Source: Cannabis sativa (Eukaryota; Streptophyta; Magnoliopsida; Rosales; Cannabaceae). From it: a stretch of DNA of 64,000 nt. A program made the translations under genes and the position numbers. The DNA is taken from the NCBI RefSeq assembly GCF_029168945.1, contig NC_083603.1, positions 12,090,001 through 12,154,000 of the forward strand, written 5' to 3'. Under the pieces are notes generated by a model. That model saw only the letters and a program-made list of their open reading frames with translations. It searched no databases and had not been told where the DNA came from. Shown piece by piece: positions 12,462-24,136 of this stretch (position 1 is its first letter; every line of letters begins with the position of its first letter).

Positions 12462-12476
12462 ATTATCCCCCCGTTA
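12462..12476 (-). other. Polypurine tract overlapping the pol stop codon
   Basis: In element sense this reads ACGGGGGGATAAT directly before the TGTAATGACC start of the 3' LTR. The pol frame ends with Gly-Gly-TAA inside this tract, two bases from the LTR. It is the expected primer for plus-strand DNA synthesis. Confidence 0.85.
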
Positions 12477-15400
12477 ATAGGATTTCGTCCCCGAAATCTA
12501 ACCTGAATAGCTCTGGATGCTGAGTCCTCATATCCGACTCCAACTCCCAGGTGGCTTCTTCCACCTTACTGTTCCTCCAGAGCACCTTAACCAGTGCAAT
12601 AGTCTTGTTCCGAAGAACTTTTTCTTTTCTATCCAAAATCTGAACAGGTTGCTCTTCATAGGATAAGTCTGGTTGAAGTTCAAAGGCTTCATAACTCAAG
12701 ACATGAGTCGGGTCTGACACGTATTTCCTTAACATAGAAATGTGAAATACGTCATGAACAGCCGATAGTGCTGGTGGTAAGGCTAGCCGATACGCTATCT
12801 GCCCGACCTTCTCAAGTATCTGAAATGGCCCAATGAACCTAGGGCTTAACTTACCCTTCTTCCCGAAGCGTCTAATACCCTTCATTGGTGAAACCCGCAG
12901 GAAAACATGTTCTCCTGCCTGAAATGTAACATCTCTACGCTTCGGATCAGCATAACTTTTCTGCCTGCTTTGAGAAGCAAGCATCCGAGCCTTGATCTTA
13001 TCAATAGCTTCATTGGTCCTCTGCACTAACTCTGGACCCAGGTACTTCCTTTGTCCTGTCTCGTCCCAATGAATAGGAGAACGACATTTTCTACCATATA
13101 ACATCTCATAGGGAGCCATCCCTATTGTACTTTGGTAGCTGTTGTTGTAGGAGAATTCAATTAAAGGCAAGTACTTACTCCATGAACCCTCAAAGTCCAT
13201 GACACAGGCTCGCAATAAGTCTTCTAAAATCTGGATAGTTCTTTCTGACTGACCATCAGTCTGAGGGTGAAAGGCTGTACTAAACTTTAACTTGGTACCC
13301 ATAGCCTTCTGAAGACTCACCCAAAACTTTGATGTGAACTTTGGATCCCTGTCTGATACAATAGATTTAGGGGCTCCATGGAGACGAACTATCTCCTTCA
13401 CATACAATTCAGCATATTGATCCACTGAATATGTAACTTTCACTGGTAAGAAGTGAGCTGACTTTGTGAATCTGTCCACGATAACCCAAACAGAATCATA
13501 CATTCTCGTAGTTCTAGGCAAACCAGTTACAAAGTCCATTGCGATGTCCTCCCACTTCCATTCAGGAAGGACTAAAGGTTGCAATAACCCTGCCGGCCTC
13601 TGATGTTCAGCCTTAATCTGCTGGCAGGTCAAACACTTGGACACATAGTCCACCACATCTCTTTTCATCCCATACCACCAGAAGTAGGGTTTCAAATCCT
13701 GATACATCTTGGTGGTTCCCGGATGCAACGAATAAGGCGTGGTGTGAGCTTCATCCAGTATTTCTTTCTTAAGCTCATCCACACTAGGAACACAAACTCG
13801 AGCTTTATATAGCAACATTCCACTGCTCGAGACTGAAAAGCCTCTAGGCCGACCAGCCACTACTTCATCTCGAACTTTAACTAGCTCGGGATCTTCCAGT
13901 TGTGCCTTTCTGATTCTCTCCAACAGATCAGATTGGAGTGTTAAATTATGTAATTTCTCGACCACGAACTCAATTCCTGCACTAACCATTTCCGAGGCTA
14001 GTTGAGGGGCTAACATAACCGTAGTACACACTTGTCCGGGACCCTTTCTGCTTAAAGCATTGGCCACAACATTGGCTTTCCCGGGGTGATACAGTATTTC
14101 ACAATCGTAGTCCTTAACTAACTCCAACCACCTTCTCTGCCTCATATTCAGATCTTTCTGGGTGAAAAAGTATTTAAGACTCTTATGATCAGTATAAATC
14201 TCACACTTTTCACCGTAAAGATAATGTCGCCAAATCTTTAAAGCAAAAACCACAGCAGCGAGCTCTAAATCATGAGTTGGGTAACGCTGCTCATAATCCT
14301 TCAGTTGACGAGAGGCATAGGCTATGACTCTGTCAGTTTGCATCAGAACACATCCCAGACCCTGTCTGGATGCATCACAATAAACAACAAATTTCTCTTG
14401 GTCTGATGGCAAAGCTAACACCGGAGCTGTTATTAAACGCTGCTTCAACTCCTGAAAGCTTGTTTCACACTTATCTGACCACACAAATCTATGATTTTTC
14501 TTGGTCAATTCGGTTAGGGGCATAGAAAGTTTAGAAAATCCTTCGACGAAACGTCGATAATACCCTGCTAACCCGAGAAAACTTCGAACTTCCGTCACAG
14601 ATTTGGGCCTCGGCCAATTCTTCACTGATTCTACCTTGTTTGGATCGACCATAATTCCATTCTTCCCAACAATATGACCCAGAAAGGACACTTCAGACAA
14701 CCAGAATTCGCACTTTTTGAACTTGGCATACAGCTTGTGATCCCTAAGTTGCTGTAACACCATTCGAAGATGATGCTCGTGCTCCTCCTCTGACTGAGAG
14801 TATACAAGAATGTCATCGATAAACACTATAACGCAGTTATCGAGGAAATCCTTGAACACCCTATTCATGAGATCCATAAAGGCCGCAGGAGCATTAGTCA
14901 ATCCGAATGACATTACCAGAAACTCATAGTGCCCATATCTGGTTCTAAAAGCAGTCTTCGGTATGTCCTCCTCCCGAATTCTGAGTTGATGATAACCAGA
15001 CCGTAAATCAATCTTCGAAAACACTGTCTTTCCCTGAAGCTGATCGAACAGATCATCGATCCTAGGCAACGGGTACTTGTTCTTAATCGTTAGCTTGTTT
15101 AGTTCCCGATAATCAATACACATTCTGAGGGAACCATCTTTCTTTTTCACAAAAAGAACCGGAGCTCCCCAGGGCGACACACTGGGTCGAATAAACCCAA
15201 TGTCAAGCATCCCCTGAAGTTGTAATTTAAGCTCCTTGAGTTCTGCTGGAGCCATCCTATATGGAGCTTTAGAAACAGGTTCAACTCCAGGTGCCAAATC
15301 AATTACAAAATCAATCTCTCGCTGTGGCGGCAATCCCGGCAACTCCTCGGGAAACACATCAAGAAAATCTTTCACCACCCGGACTACCTCAGGCCCAAAT

Positions 15401-15480
15401 GTTTCAGGTCTGCTGGAATCAAATACCACCGCTAGAAATCCTACACAACCATTGCATAGTAAATCCCTAGCTCTCGGCAC
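12463..15480 (-). CDS. Chromovirus pol: RT, RNase H, integrase, chromodomain (1005 residues)
   Basis: The RT has D158 in the [10 protein letters not shown] block and the FIDDIL active-site box (D222, D223). RNase H has D369, E406 and D431, but the expected fourth Asp in the V-V-A-D-A-L-S motif is Asn474 (codon 14059-14061), which should cripple it. Integrase has the HHCC finger (H579, H586, C616, C619) and catalytic D649, D710, E746. Residues about 942-992 form a chromodomain of the Tekay type (KVLWRN, then ATWELESDM), which in this lineage steers integration to heterochromatin. The frame is separate from protease, which related elements encode in one polyprotein; the break is a frameshift near 15455. 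The first Met here is therefore only formal. Confidence 0.94.
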   Translation of the reverse strand: MPRARDLLCNGCVGFLAVVFDSSRPETFGPEVVRVVKDFLDVFPEELPGLPPQREIDFVIDLAPGVEPVSKAPYRMAPAELKELKLQLQGMLDIGFIRPSVSPWGAPVLFVKKKDGSLRMCIDYRELNKLTIKNKYPLPRIDDLFDQLQGKTVFSKIDLRSGYHQLRIREEDIPKTAFRTRYGHYEFLVMSFGLTNAPAAFMDLMNRVFKDFLDNCVIVFIDDILVYSQSEEEHEHHLRMVLQQLRDHKLYAKFKKCEFWLSEVSFLGHIVGKNGIMVDPNKVESVKNWPRPKSVTEVRSFLGLAGYYRRFVEGFSKLSMPLTELTKKNHRFVWSDKCETSFQELKQRLITAPVLALPSDQEKFVVYCDASRQGLGCVLMQTDRVIAYASRQLKDYEQRYPTHDLELAAVVFALKIWRHYLYGEKCEIYTDHKSLKYFFTQKDLNMRQRRWLELVKDYDCEILYHPGKANVVANALSRKGPGQVCTTVMLAPQLASEMVSAGIEFVVEKLHNLTLQSDLLERIRKAQLEDPELVKVRDEVVAGRPRGFSVSSSGMLLYKARVCVPSVDELKKEILDEAHTTPYSLHPGTTKMYQDLKPYFWWYGMKRDVVDYVSKCLTCQQIKAEHQRPAGLLQPLVLPEWKWEDIAMDFVTGLPRTTRMYDSVWVIVDRFTKSAHFLPVKVTYSVDQYAELYVKEIVRLHGAPKSIVSDRDPKFTSKFWVSLQKAMGTKLKFSTAFHPQTDGQSERTIQILEDLLRACVMDFEGSWSKYLPLIEFSYNNSYQSTIGMAPYEMLYGRKCRSPIHWDETGQRKYLGPELVQRTNEAIDKIKARMLASQSRQKSYADPKRRDVTFQAGEHVFLRVSPMKGIRRFGKKGKLSPRFIGPFQILEKVGQIAYRLALPPALSAVHDVFHISMLRKYVSDPTHVLSYEAFELQPDLSYEEQPVQILDRKEKVLRNKTIALVKVLWRNSKVEEATWELESDMRTQHPELFRLDFGDEILLTGG

Positions 15481-15875
15481 GAAATAATCGGGATCCGAGA
15501 CCCCTGAACCGATCCAACATAAACAAATGGATCTTCACCTTCCGGCTGAAAAGTCACCATTTTACGCCTACAATCTATACTGGCCGAATACTTGGATAAG
15601 AAATCCATTCCCAGTATAATATCAAACTCAGTTAGTTTCAATTCTATGAGATCAGTACTCAATACCCTATCTTCGATCCTAATTGGCATAGACCTAATGC
15701 GCCTATTAGAGATAACCAATTCCCCGCTAGGCATTAGGGTTCCAAACCCTCTTTCTAAAATATCACAAGGCCTACCCAAAAGGTCAATCACTCTTGTAGC
15801 CACATATGAACGTGTAGCTCCCGAGTCAAATAATACTGTAAATAACAAGTTGTTGACGGGAAGCTGACCTGTCAC
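15441..15875 (-). pseudogene. Chromovirus aspartic protease fragment
   Basis: 144 residues with the active site FDSGATRSYVA near the start and the ILGMDFL block later, the two hallmark segments of a retroviral-type aspartic protease. In the related copy at 59-64 kb the protein continues unbroken from here into RT. In this copy a small indel near 15455 shifts the frame so it stops at 15441, and another near 15885 separates it from gag. Confidence 0.88.
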
Positions 15876-17098
15876 AACGGAAGGACCGGCCGCGCATCAG
15901 CTTGGGTAATGGCAAACACACGAGCAGGAACCGGTTTCACCTCAGCTTTCGGCTCCTCTTTCTTTGCCTGGGGGCAATCTTTCTTGAAATGCCCCACCAT
16001 GCCACACAGGAAGCATGTCTTCCGGTTACATTCTCCCGGATGATGTTTCTTGCACCTTGGACACTCAGGCTAAGAGTAACCCTGGCGTCCTCCTCTGCCT
16101 TGGTTCCCACGGAACCGCTTGCTTTGCCCCGAGCCACCAGAAGCTGGAACAACTTTTCTTTTCTGCTCAGTGGTGGAGTCACCACCATCCCTACCATAAA
16201 CAGGAGTAGGAACAGTGGGGGTTCCACCAACACTCGGAGTCACCCGGGGCTCCTGAAGGAATTTCACAGCACCCTCGGCTCTCAAAGCCTTCTCAACCAT
16301 ATCTGCATACGTGGTTGCTTCAGTAGTGGTAATAACCAGATCATGCCGGATCTTTGCACTCAAACCCGCTAAATATTTTTCCTTCTTGCTAAAATCAGTC
16401 GGTACAATTCCCGCTGCCAACTTAGCCAACCGATCAAACTTTGTCGTGTACTCAGTAACCGACATCCCCTCAGTCTGAACTAGATCAGTGAACTCTTTCC
16501 GCTTTGCACTGCGGACTGCTTCATTGTAATACTTGGAGTTAAACAACTCCTTGAATTCTTCCCAGGTCATCAGCGTGACGTCTCGAGTGAGGGTTATCAA
16601 CTCCCACCACACGAGAGCATCTTCCTGAAACTGGAAAGTGGCGCAGGTTACCCGGTCATTGCCAACCACTCCCATAAAATTAAGGATGCGTTCAACCATT
16701 GAAAGCCACTGCTCGACCTTCATCACATCAGGGCCTCCCAGAAACACTGGAGGAGCCTGTTTCCGGAATCTTTCATACAACGGCTCCATACGGTTGCCAA
16801 CAACAGGTTGTTCTGCTGGCACCGCAGGAACTGCAACAGCCTGAACCACTTGAGGAGGCACGGCAGGAGGACCCTGCTGCCTTAATCTTTGGATCTCTTC
16901 ATCTTGTTGGCGGATTCTATCTTGCATCTCCGCAAATCTTTGCTCCCAATCAGGAGGAGCTTGAGGTGGATTTACAGGGCGACCACCCTGAGCTCTGCCA
17001 CGGCCACGGCCGCGACCACGAGGATTTTGAGGATTCCCCTGACCGCCTCCGGTCTCAACCATACCACCCTGACTTCTTGTATTTCGCGGGGCGTCCAT
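15876..17098 (-). pseudogene. Chromovirus gag with internal amber codon
   Basis: Starts MDAPRNTRSQGG at 17098, just after the leader. Residues 25-45 are an RG-rich basic stretch, 50-75 a short coiled coil, and about 100-240 the retrotransposon capsid domain (EPLYERFRKQAPP, WWELITLTRD, YYNEAVRSAKRKEF). At 16070-16072 a TAG replaces what is Tyr in the related element at 60.4 kb. Beyond it the same frame still encodes a CCHC zinc knuckle (CFLCGMVGHFKKDC) and a conserved ARVFAITQADA linker before the frameshift near 15885. The long frame therefore makes capsid without nucleocapsid unless TAG is suppressed. Confidence 0.9.
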
Positions 17099-17365
17099 TT
17101 AATAGGACTTAGCCTGCGAATCCATAAGCCAGGCAGGTTAGACATCGATCAAAACTTAACACCGCTCTTTAAAGACTTAAAAGGCAACACACTTTTTTTT
17201 TTTTAAAGAAATATATTTAATTTAAATCTAATATGCTTCCTAACATGCTTTCACATTCATATTTATTTAAAATACTAAACAAGTACAGGCTTACTGAACC
17301 GTGAACCGAGCTTTCTCTGATGAAGATTGTACATGTCATAGCAAGCTTCGGTAGACAAACCTGGC

Positions 17366-17378
17366 GGCTCTGATACCA
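17366..17378 (-). other. Primer-binding site, initiator tRNA-Met
   Basis: In element sense TGGTATCAGAGCC, complementary to the 3' end of plant initiator tRNA-Met, four bases after the 5' LTR. Most plant chromoviruses use this primer. Confidence 0.9.
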
Positions 17379-17382
17379 AAAT

Positions 17383-19423
17383 TGTAACGCCCTAATGCTA
17401 AGGCACGCTACAGTGCTTTTTTAATTATTGTGCAATCTTTGCTAATCAAAGAAATTCCTCGAAAAACGTGTCAAATAAAAACTTTTGCATTAAATACTAA
17501 ACTTTGTAATTTAATAAAATATTTACAAGTGCCGGGATCCCGATTTTTAAAACTTTATAAAATTTACTTTACAAGCATACATTCCAAAATACACAGAGTT
17601 ACAGGTCGCACAGCGACTTTCAAAATACAACTCCCAGATGTCCTGAGACCGAACACTCCAGGTCGCGCCGCTTGACATGTACAATCTCACCCGAGCTCGG
17701 GTTCACTCTTGTTCAGCCTTCGCCTTTCCTTTACCTACACATGGAAGCGACCGTGAGTCACCGGACTCGCAAGAAATGCATATAACATATCATATAATTT
17801 CCGACCTGTAAATAGGCGCCCATACACCTATTTACAGAGCTTAACAGATAAGTATGAACGTTCAATACCAGGGTTCAACCACTATACCACATACACATCG
17901 TACCTCACTGTACGAGTGTTGGTAGGGTTTATCCCGATCACTAAGTAACACTGAGTGATGTACCACACACCTTGGCATTTTCCCAGGCTTGTGTTGGTAT
18001 CACTGTATCGTACTCATAATCACAACAATCACTGTACCAATACACTCTATAACTTATTCATACAAGTGTTGGTAGTGTTTAACATAATTCAAGCATGCAT
18101 ATATAAACACATATACATACATTCAGATAATCACATCATACATTATACACAGTTCTTACCTGTTTTCCGAATTCAAGTGTGTTGGCCGACCTGAACGGAA
18201 TTCTCGTGCTAGATGGATGCCCTAATCACATATTGAAACCGGGTAAGCCACATGATTAAAACCCTAATCCCGGTGAAACCAAAACCAAAACCCTAGGTTC
18301 TGCTATACTCTAAAGGGGTTATTCTAACTCTGGAAATGGGGAAACACCCAACCGAGGCACCGAAATGGCAAAAATTGAGAAAATGAAAGGCCCGGGGAAC
18401 CCTGCCAAAACCGGCTAGCCGGTTTTTGTGGCACTGGCCGGTTTGCACCAGTATTCCCCAAACTTTTCATTTGTTGCTCAATTCTTCACCAATTGCCATG
18501 AAACCTTCCAGAGCTCCTATTCAATGTACAAACAATATAATCCAGCCAGTAATTCACAGAACAAAACAATAAATGTCAACTTGCCATTAAAGCTTAAAGC
18601 TTGAACTCAAAGCTTAAAATTGCACAAAACTAACAACCAATCTCTAAACCAGCTACCATGAACTAAAATTAAGCCAAACAAACCCTAAAATTCGAACTAA
18701 GCAAACCTCAAACCCTAACAGCCCCTATAACCCAAAATCACTTCTTGAAACCAAAATACAACTTCATGAACTTGAAAAAGAAAGGAGCTAGGGTTACCTT
18801 AGTTATTTTTCCTTGAATCCTTGGTTGAAAATACAGAAAATTATGAAGAAAAATTGAGTTTTCCTTCTGGTTTGTGAGGGCCGAACACCAAGAGAGAGAA
18901 AGGAGAAATAATTTCTCTAATTTTAATTTCTTTTTCAAAATAAAACCCCTTTTCATTCAATTATATTAAAATAAAATAGGTGTCATCACCCAAGGCTGCC
19001 ACCTAACCCTCATTTAACCAATTTACTAATGACTAAAATGCCCTTAAGATTACAACTTAGGTATTTTTAAAGCTAGGGGTAAAATGGTCAATTTCCATAA
19101 CCCCGCTCAATCCCAATAAAATATTTTCTCTAAAATATTTTCCAATATGAAATAAGGTTCTAAACTTACCCATGTGATCAATCTAGCCATCCATCGCATT
19201 TTCCGTTGTCGCCGAGCAAAAATTACAAAAATAACATATTACACATATAAGCTAGATAATACCCCTAGAGTTTAATAAAATCTCCGAAATTGAGAAATTA
19301 TAACTCTAATATTTATTTCTAAATATTGGGGTCCACAAATAAATTAATTCACAAATAATAATCAAATAATAAAAATTAGTGCTAATTGCCTTTACTAATC
19401 CATATACTAGAGCGGTCATTACA
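17383..19423 (-). repeat. Chromovirus 5' LTR (right copy)
   Basis: Plus-strand ends TGTAACGCCC and GGTCATTACA. It carries CGGGATCCCG at 17533-17542 and GACATGTACAATCT at 17674-17687; the latter is perfectly complementary to part of the leader at 17324-17337 across the primer-binding site. In element sense the start of this LTR is at 19423. Promoter sequence is expected here, but no single TATA box stands out to me. Confidence 0.96.
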
Positions 19424-20000
19424 AAAGTCGGAGTCATCATCTTCTACAACTGGGTATTTTCCTTTGAACTTATTTGCTACAGATTTAACACTCATTTTCA
19501 AATTTTTTTGGGCAATGGAGAAGGGGACGATGAAGAACAAGTAATAGCCATGAATATATATAAGTTCAGACCAAAGAAAATAGATGACAAATAGTTATGG
19601 AAAATCGGTTAATGGAAGTTAGAAAAGAAAATTACAGAAAATTAGGTAGTGAAAAAATATAGGTTTTGATTGTGGTTAGGAAAGAAGATCAGTTATGGAG
19701 AATTTTTTTTTTTAAAAAAAAAAAAAAAACTGAAACAAAACTGAAAAGATAATGAAAAAAAGAAGGAAAAAAAGATAGGGAAAGCATGGATTGATAGGTG
19801 TCAATCAGCTGTCAATCAGCTGACATGTGTAGACACCTGAGTTGCATTGAAAGAGTGACATTATGTGTATAGTGTGTGTAAGTAGTAAAATTGTAAATAA
19901 AAAAACTTAAAGTGTACAAATGTAACTACTGCCGCGTAGGAGTATATATGTAATAAAAAAATCATTTTGTATTTTTGATGTAAAAATTTCTATATTTTTT

Positions 20001-23000
20001 ATTATAATTGTAAACATAAAAATAAACGTAGCCAATATTACCATATATATAATAATCAATAATTATTACCATATATATTATAAGAGAAATTAAAAAAAAG
20101 TTTTTAATTATATTTTACACATATTTTGTAATTAACTAAAATAATATATACAAAATTGTAAAATGCTTTTTTTTTTTTTCACATACTAGTTTGTATGTGT
20201 AATTTATACGTACGAATCAATATAATATATTAATTAGTAAGTTAATTATCAACCAATTAATTGCATTTAGACTATACTCATTTATCTAGCTATTTGGATT
20301 AAGAGATGGTAGTAGAATGAAAACAGTCACTAATCTCTCCAAATCATCACCTAAATTCTTTTATATTAGTCAAAGCCCATTTGAAAATATAATAATGGTA
20401 TATAATTAGTATTCTATACACCAATTAAATAATTGAGAAGTTGCCTTTTTGCATGAATGGTTTGATCATATACATATATATATATAAGAAAGAAAAATAT
20501 TAAAAAAATACTGTTAGTGCTTAACACCTTTCTATATATTATTATTGCTATTGATTCAATTAAATATCGAATCTCATATAATTTAATATATTAACTTTTA
20601 AGAAATTACTACTCACTAGCTGCTAATAGCAAAGCGACATGTGATTAAATTGCTTTGAATTATTTCACTCTTTTGTTGATTTATTTCTACTCCTTAATAT
20701 ATATAAATAAATAAATAAATAAAGCCAAACTTTGGGAGTCCATTATTTATTAAGAAACAATTAAAATAAATGATATTTAATGGGTCTGTCTACAAATTTG
20801 AGTCTTTTTCTTGGTAAAAGGCAGATATGCCAATCCTCTTAATGATTTTCTTAATAAATTTTGGAGTGAATGTTATTTTATTTAAAGACGACTATCAATT
20901 CTTTTATAATAATTCACCTAATTCTTTGGTCGATTATTATATATAACTAATTAATTAGCTAGTAATTTTATAATCTGATTGTGATCAGATTCAATATGAA
21001 TATATATCATTATTTTGCTTTTTAAATCATGTATTTCTTTCGATCTTCTTCATGTTTTTTAAATATGTGTCTTTCTTAAACTTGTTTTAGGGGACACCAA
21101 AAAAGAATAAGTTAAAAAATACACTTTTTTTTTTTTATATCCGCTAATAAAAAATACTCTTATATTATATTTTATTAAAATTTATCCAATTTTATGAGTG
21201 AATTGTCTAATATATTCTTGCTCTCCACTTAAGTGTAATACATGGTTTACATTAATATAAAAAGTATAATGGGGACATTAATTATAAAAATAGATATATT
21301 TTAAAAAATATAGAAATGAAGGTAAAAATTAAAATAAATAAAGTAAAATGAGTATACAATACAATTTCCTCCAATTTAAAGAGATATTGGTTTGATCATG
21401 GGCTTTGATGTTCAAATAAGAGTGTTTTCATGTTAGCTAGATGTTGCATTCAAAGGTCTATATATATATTTATTTAATAACCCTTAAAACATTACAAATG
21501 TAGAAATTGAGCCTGTATTGATCTAGACACCATACCTTATTTTCCACCCATCTTAGCACACCTATTTTGGACTTGACTTTCAATAATCTTGGATGCTAAT
21601 TCTCCTCAATTGTAATTACCAACAGATAACATCTTTCAATTATCTCATTATTCATTATTAAAGTAACTAATTAATCATTCATCTTTATTAATTGAGCCTT
21701 AAAATTTAATAATCACAACTAACCCAAAGCATTAGAGAATTAATTAGCATATATTTCAAATTAAGTACGACCCACACTACAGCTCCACTAAATATTGTGA
21801 CGTTTTATATAATAATATATATGAAAGGAAAATTTTTTAAAGTGTTAAGCATAAGGATAACATATTTTGATGGGATTTTGATGAAAATATTAGATTTTGG
21901 ATAAAAAAGTTTACAATTTTATTGTGACACGGATTTTTTTTTTTACAAAAATACTGTCTTTTTATAAATCAATCGTAAAACAACAAAACAGAACAATTAA
22001 AACAACAGTAGAACAATTATAAAACAATTGTGAAAATTTAACACAATATACATTATAAAACTTATACAGTATTTTTGAAAAAAAATTTACCCCACAGTAA
22101 AAAAATAAAAAATTTAAAATTTCAATACGTGATATAAAAAACCTTATTTTTATTGGTGTAGTTTACTATTGCCTCTTAGGTACACATGTTAATTAGAAAA
22201 ATAATATGAAAACCCTCACTCAAAAATTCAGTGGGGCTTAAGAAAAATAAAATTTATTGAACTCTTGTAATATGCCATGATGTTAGACACCTTAATAACA
22301 ATGCTCAAAATAAAAATATTAACTATCAATATCCATTCATTCTATTTTCGGTCTAATAACAATGACCGATATACTATTTCAATTCATTCTTGAAATTTAG
22401 GGGAAGTTATGGCTTAGATATGTATACAGATTTTTTATTTTGTGGGGGTTTATTTATTATTAAAAAATATTTATATATATTATAATTACTCTTACTAAAT
22501 TTATTTAATTTTGTGAGAGCTTTTTTACTATTTTAATTTATAATTATCGAATTAAAAAAAATTTAATTTAATTTTTTAAAAAACAATATTTTTATTAGTA
22601 GCAGCTATATCTCCACAATTATTCAAGTGGGTACGTATGTTCCTGTATACATATAAATATTAATAGACACACAAACAGTATGTAATAAATAACATGTTAA
22701 TTTGTTTGGGAAGAATACGTTTTACGTGCAAGTTTATATTTGTATATATCATTATATATTTCTTTAATTATTATATATTTACATTGTATATGACAATAAA
22801 GGGGTCTAATCATAATCATAATAGTAATAAGTCTAATTACTGATAAAAAGCCTTATTTGCAGTGTTCATAATTAAACTTTTGATTAGTACTTGATTTACT
22901 TCTAATTAGAGGTGAAGTAATATATTCATCCCACCAAACATCGAAAAAGGTAAATAATAAAAAGTTAAATAACGATCACACCGGTCATGATCTTACATCT

Positions 23001-23033
<33 letters not shown>

Positions 23034-23400
23034 TCGTGTGTGAATTATAAATAACTTTGAAAAAAGTTAACCATAATCATGCATATACATATAAATATAA
23101 ATATATATACATATAAGTTGTCAACAATTTCACGAGAAAAAGTGGTTTAGATATATTAATTAGCTGGGAACAGAGAGTATGAGATGCTTCTTGAACCTAT
23201 AATATTATATATATAATCTAATACTCTTTTGAGTGAGATCTTTACTTTAAGATACCTTTTTACATAATTTTTAATTTTTATACTTAATAATTTTTTCTTG
23301 CTCTATAAGTCAGGTGATTAAACTCCATTTTGCACATGACTAATCATTTTTACCATACAAAAAGTTAATATTAATTATTTGGCTATAATATAATTAGCAA
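20001..23400. other. AT-rich intergenic DNA, no gene seen
   Basis: Frames are short and the composition is strongly A/T with several (AT)n and (A)n or (T)n runs, for example near 22998-23035. A patch at about 21830-22140 has A-rich repeats such as ACAATTAAAACAACAG resembling the patch at 25160-25790, and may be a worn DNA-transposon remnant, but I could not define ends. Confidence 0.6.
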
Positions 23401-23570
23401 ATATATATAGGGAAATTTGATTTTCTATACTTAGAAAATCAAAAAATTTGATTTCTAAACCAATAATTTAAACCCTAAAAAAATTATACTTTTTTTTCAA
23501 AACCCCAAAAATACCCCCAAACACCTCTCTCTCTCTCTGTCTCGGCCGGTCCCAAGAATCCCACACCCCA

Positions 23571-23649
23571 GGTCCGATGGTCGGACCATGGGGTCCGATG
23601 GGGTCCGACCAATCGGACCCATCGGACCCCATGGTCCGACCATCGGACC
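23571..23649. repeat. Near-perfect hairpin built from GGTCCGA / TCGGACC words
   Basis: Arms of about 37 and 36 bases around a short loop, differing by a single base. Both arms are themselves made of the words GGTCCGA and TCGGACC. It lies inside the MITE and could fold into a very stable stem in single-stranded DNA or RNA. Confidence 0.85.
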
Positions 23650-23860
23650 TATCTCTTCCCCTCTCTCTCTCAAATCGCAGGAAAAAAAAAAAAAAAATTT
23701 CGGACCCCAAGGTCCGACCATCGGACCTCTTTCTTCCTCTCTCTCTCAAATCGCAGAAAAAAAAAAAAAAAAAATTAAAGGCGGTCGGACCCCAAGGTCC
23801 GACCATCGGACCTCTGTCTTCTTCCCTATCTCAAATCGCAGGAAAAAAAAAAAAGTTTCA
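23633..23860. repeat. Three tandem units of about 80-86 bp in the MITE
   Basis: Each begins with the palindrome GGTCCGACCATCGGACC (about 23633, 23711, 23797), followed by a CT-rich tract, TCAAATCGCAG and a poly(A) run of 12-18. The poly(A) runs vary in length between units. Confidence 0.8.
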
Positions 23861-24136
23861 GAGGGTCGGACGGGTTGGGGTCGGACTGGGGTTGCTCTTT
23901 CGGGTTGGGGTTGGGGTCGGAGGGGTTTTGGTCGTGGTCGACGGGGGTGAGGGTGGTGATCGGCGTTGGGGTTGACGTGGGTGGGTGAGGGTGGTTCGGG
24001 TGAGGGTGGGCGGTTGGGGTGAGATAGAGGGAGAGAGAGATGATGCAGAGAGAGAGAATATTGTGAGGGGAGTATTTTTGGGGTTTTGAAAAAAAAGGAA
24101 TAGTTTTTTTAGAAAATCAAATTTCCCATATATATA

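Larger units (their letters stand above)
10417..19423 (-). mobile_element. Full-length chromovirus (Tekay/Del-like Ty3/gypsy) with AAAGT target duplication
   Basis: Two LTRs of 2045 and 2041 bp flank gag, protease, RT, RNase H, integrase and a chromodomain on the minus strand. AAAGT occurs immediately outside both ends (10412-10416 and 19424-19428). The primer-binding site and polypurine tract are in place. By eye the LTRs differ at only about twenty places, including a small cluster near 10790-10812 versus 17752-17772, so insertion looks recent. Coding is nevertheless broken: TAG in gag at 16070-16072, frameshifts near 15885 and 15455, and an RNase H catalytic Asp changed to Asn. Confidence 0.96.
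9167..19998. mobile_element. Possible Mutator-like (MULE) insertion, interrupted by the chromovirus
   Basis: The two ends (about 9170-9245 and 19925-19998) are imperfect inverted repeats of each other over roughly 70 bp, both containing an ATTAC...ATACTC segment and A-rich tracts. Without the nested chromovirus the element would be about 1.8 kb. Its interior (9246-10411, 19429-19924) is AT-rich with only short frames and no recognisable protein. A clear 9-bp target duplication could not be read because the edges are T-rich. The call rests on weak terminal similarity plus the split target repeat. Confidence 0.35.
23410..24127. mobile_element. MULE-type MITE, 718 bp, with long terminal inverted repeats
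   Basis: Starts GGGAAATTTGATTTTCT (23410-23426) and ends with its exact reverse complement (24111-24127). Inverted similarity continues inward through CAAAACCCCAAAAATAC to CT-rich tracts, about 100 bp in all. The 9 bases on both sides are ATATATATA (23401-23409, 24128-24136), the right length for a Mutator-type target duplication, though low in complexity. No transposase is encoded. The interior is GC-rich, unlike its surroundings: a large hairpin, three related repeats and a G-rich arm. Confidence 0.82.

Noticed and set aside
17366..17378. tRNA-Met fragment as a tRNA gene
   Set aside because: Only the 13 bases matching the tRNA 3' end are present; it is a primer-binding site.
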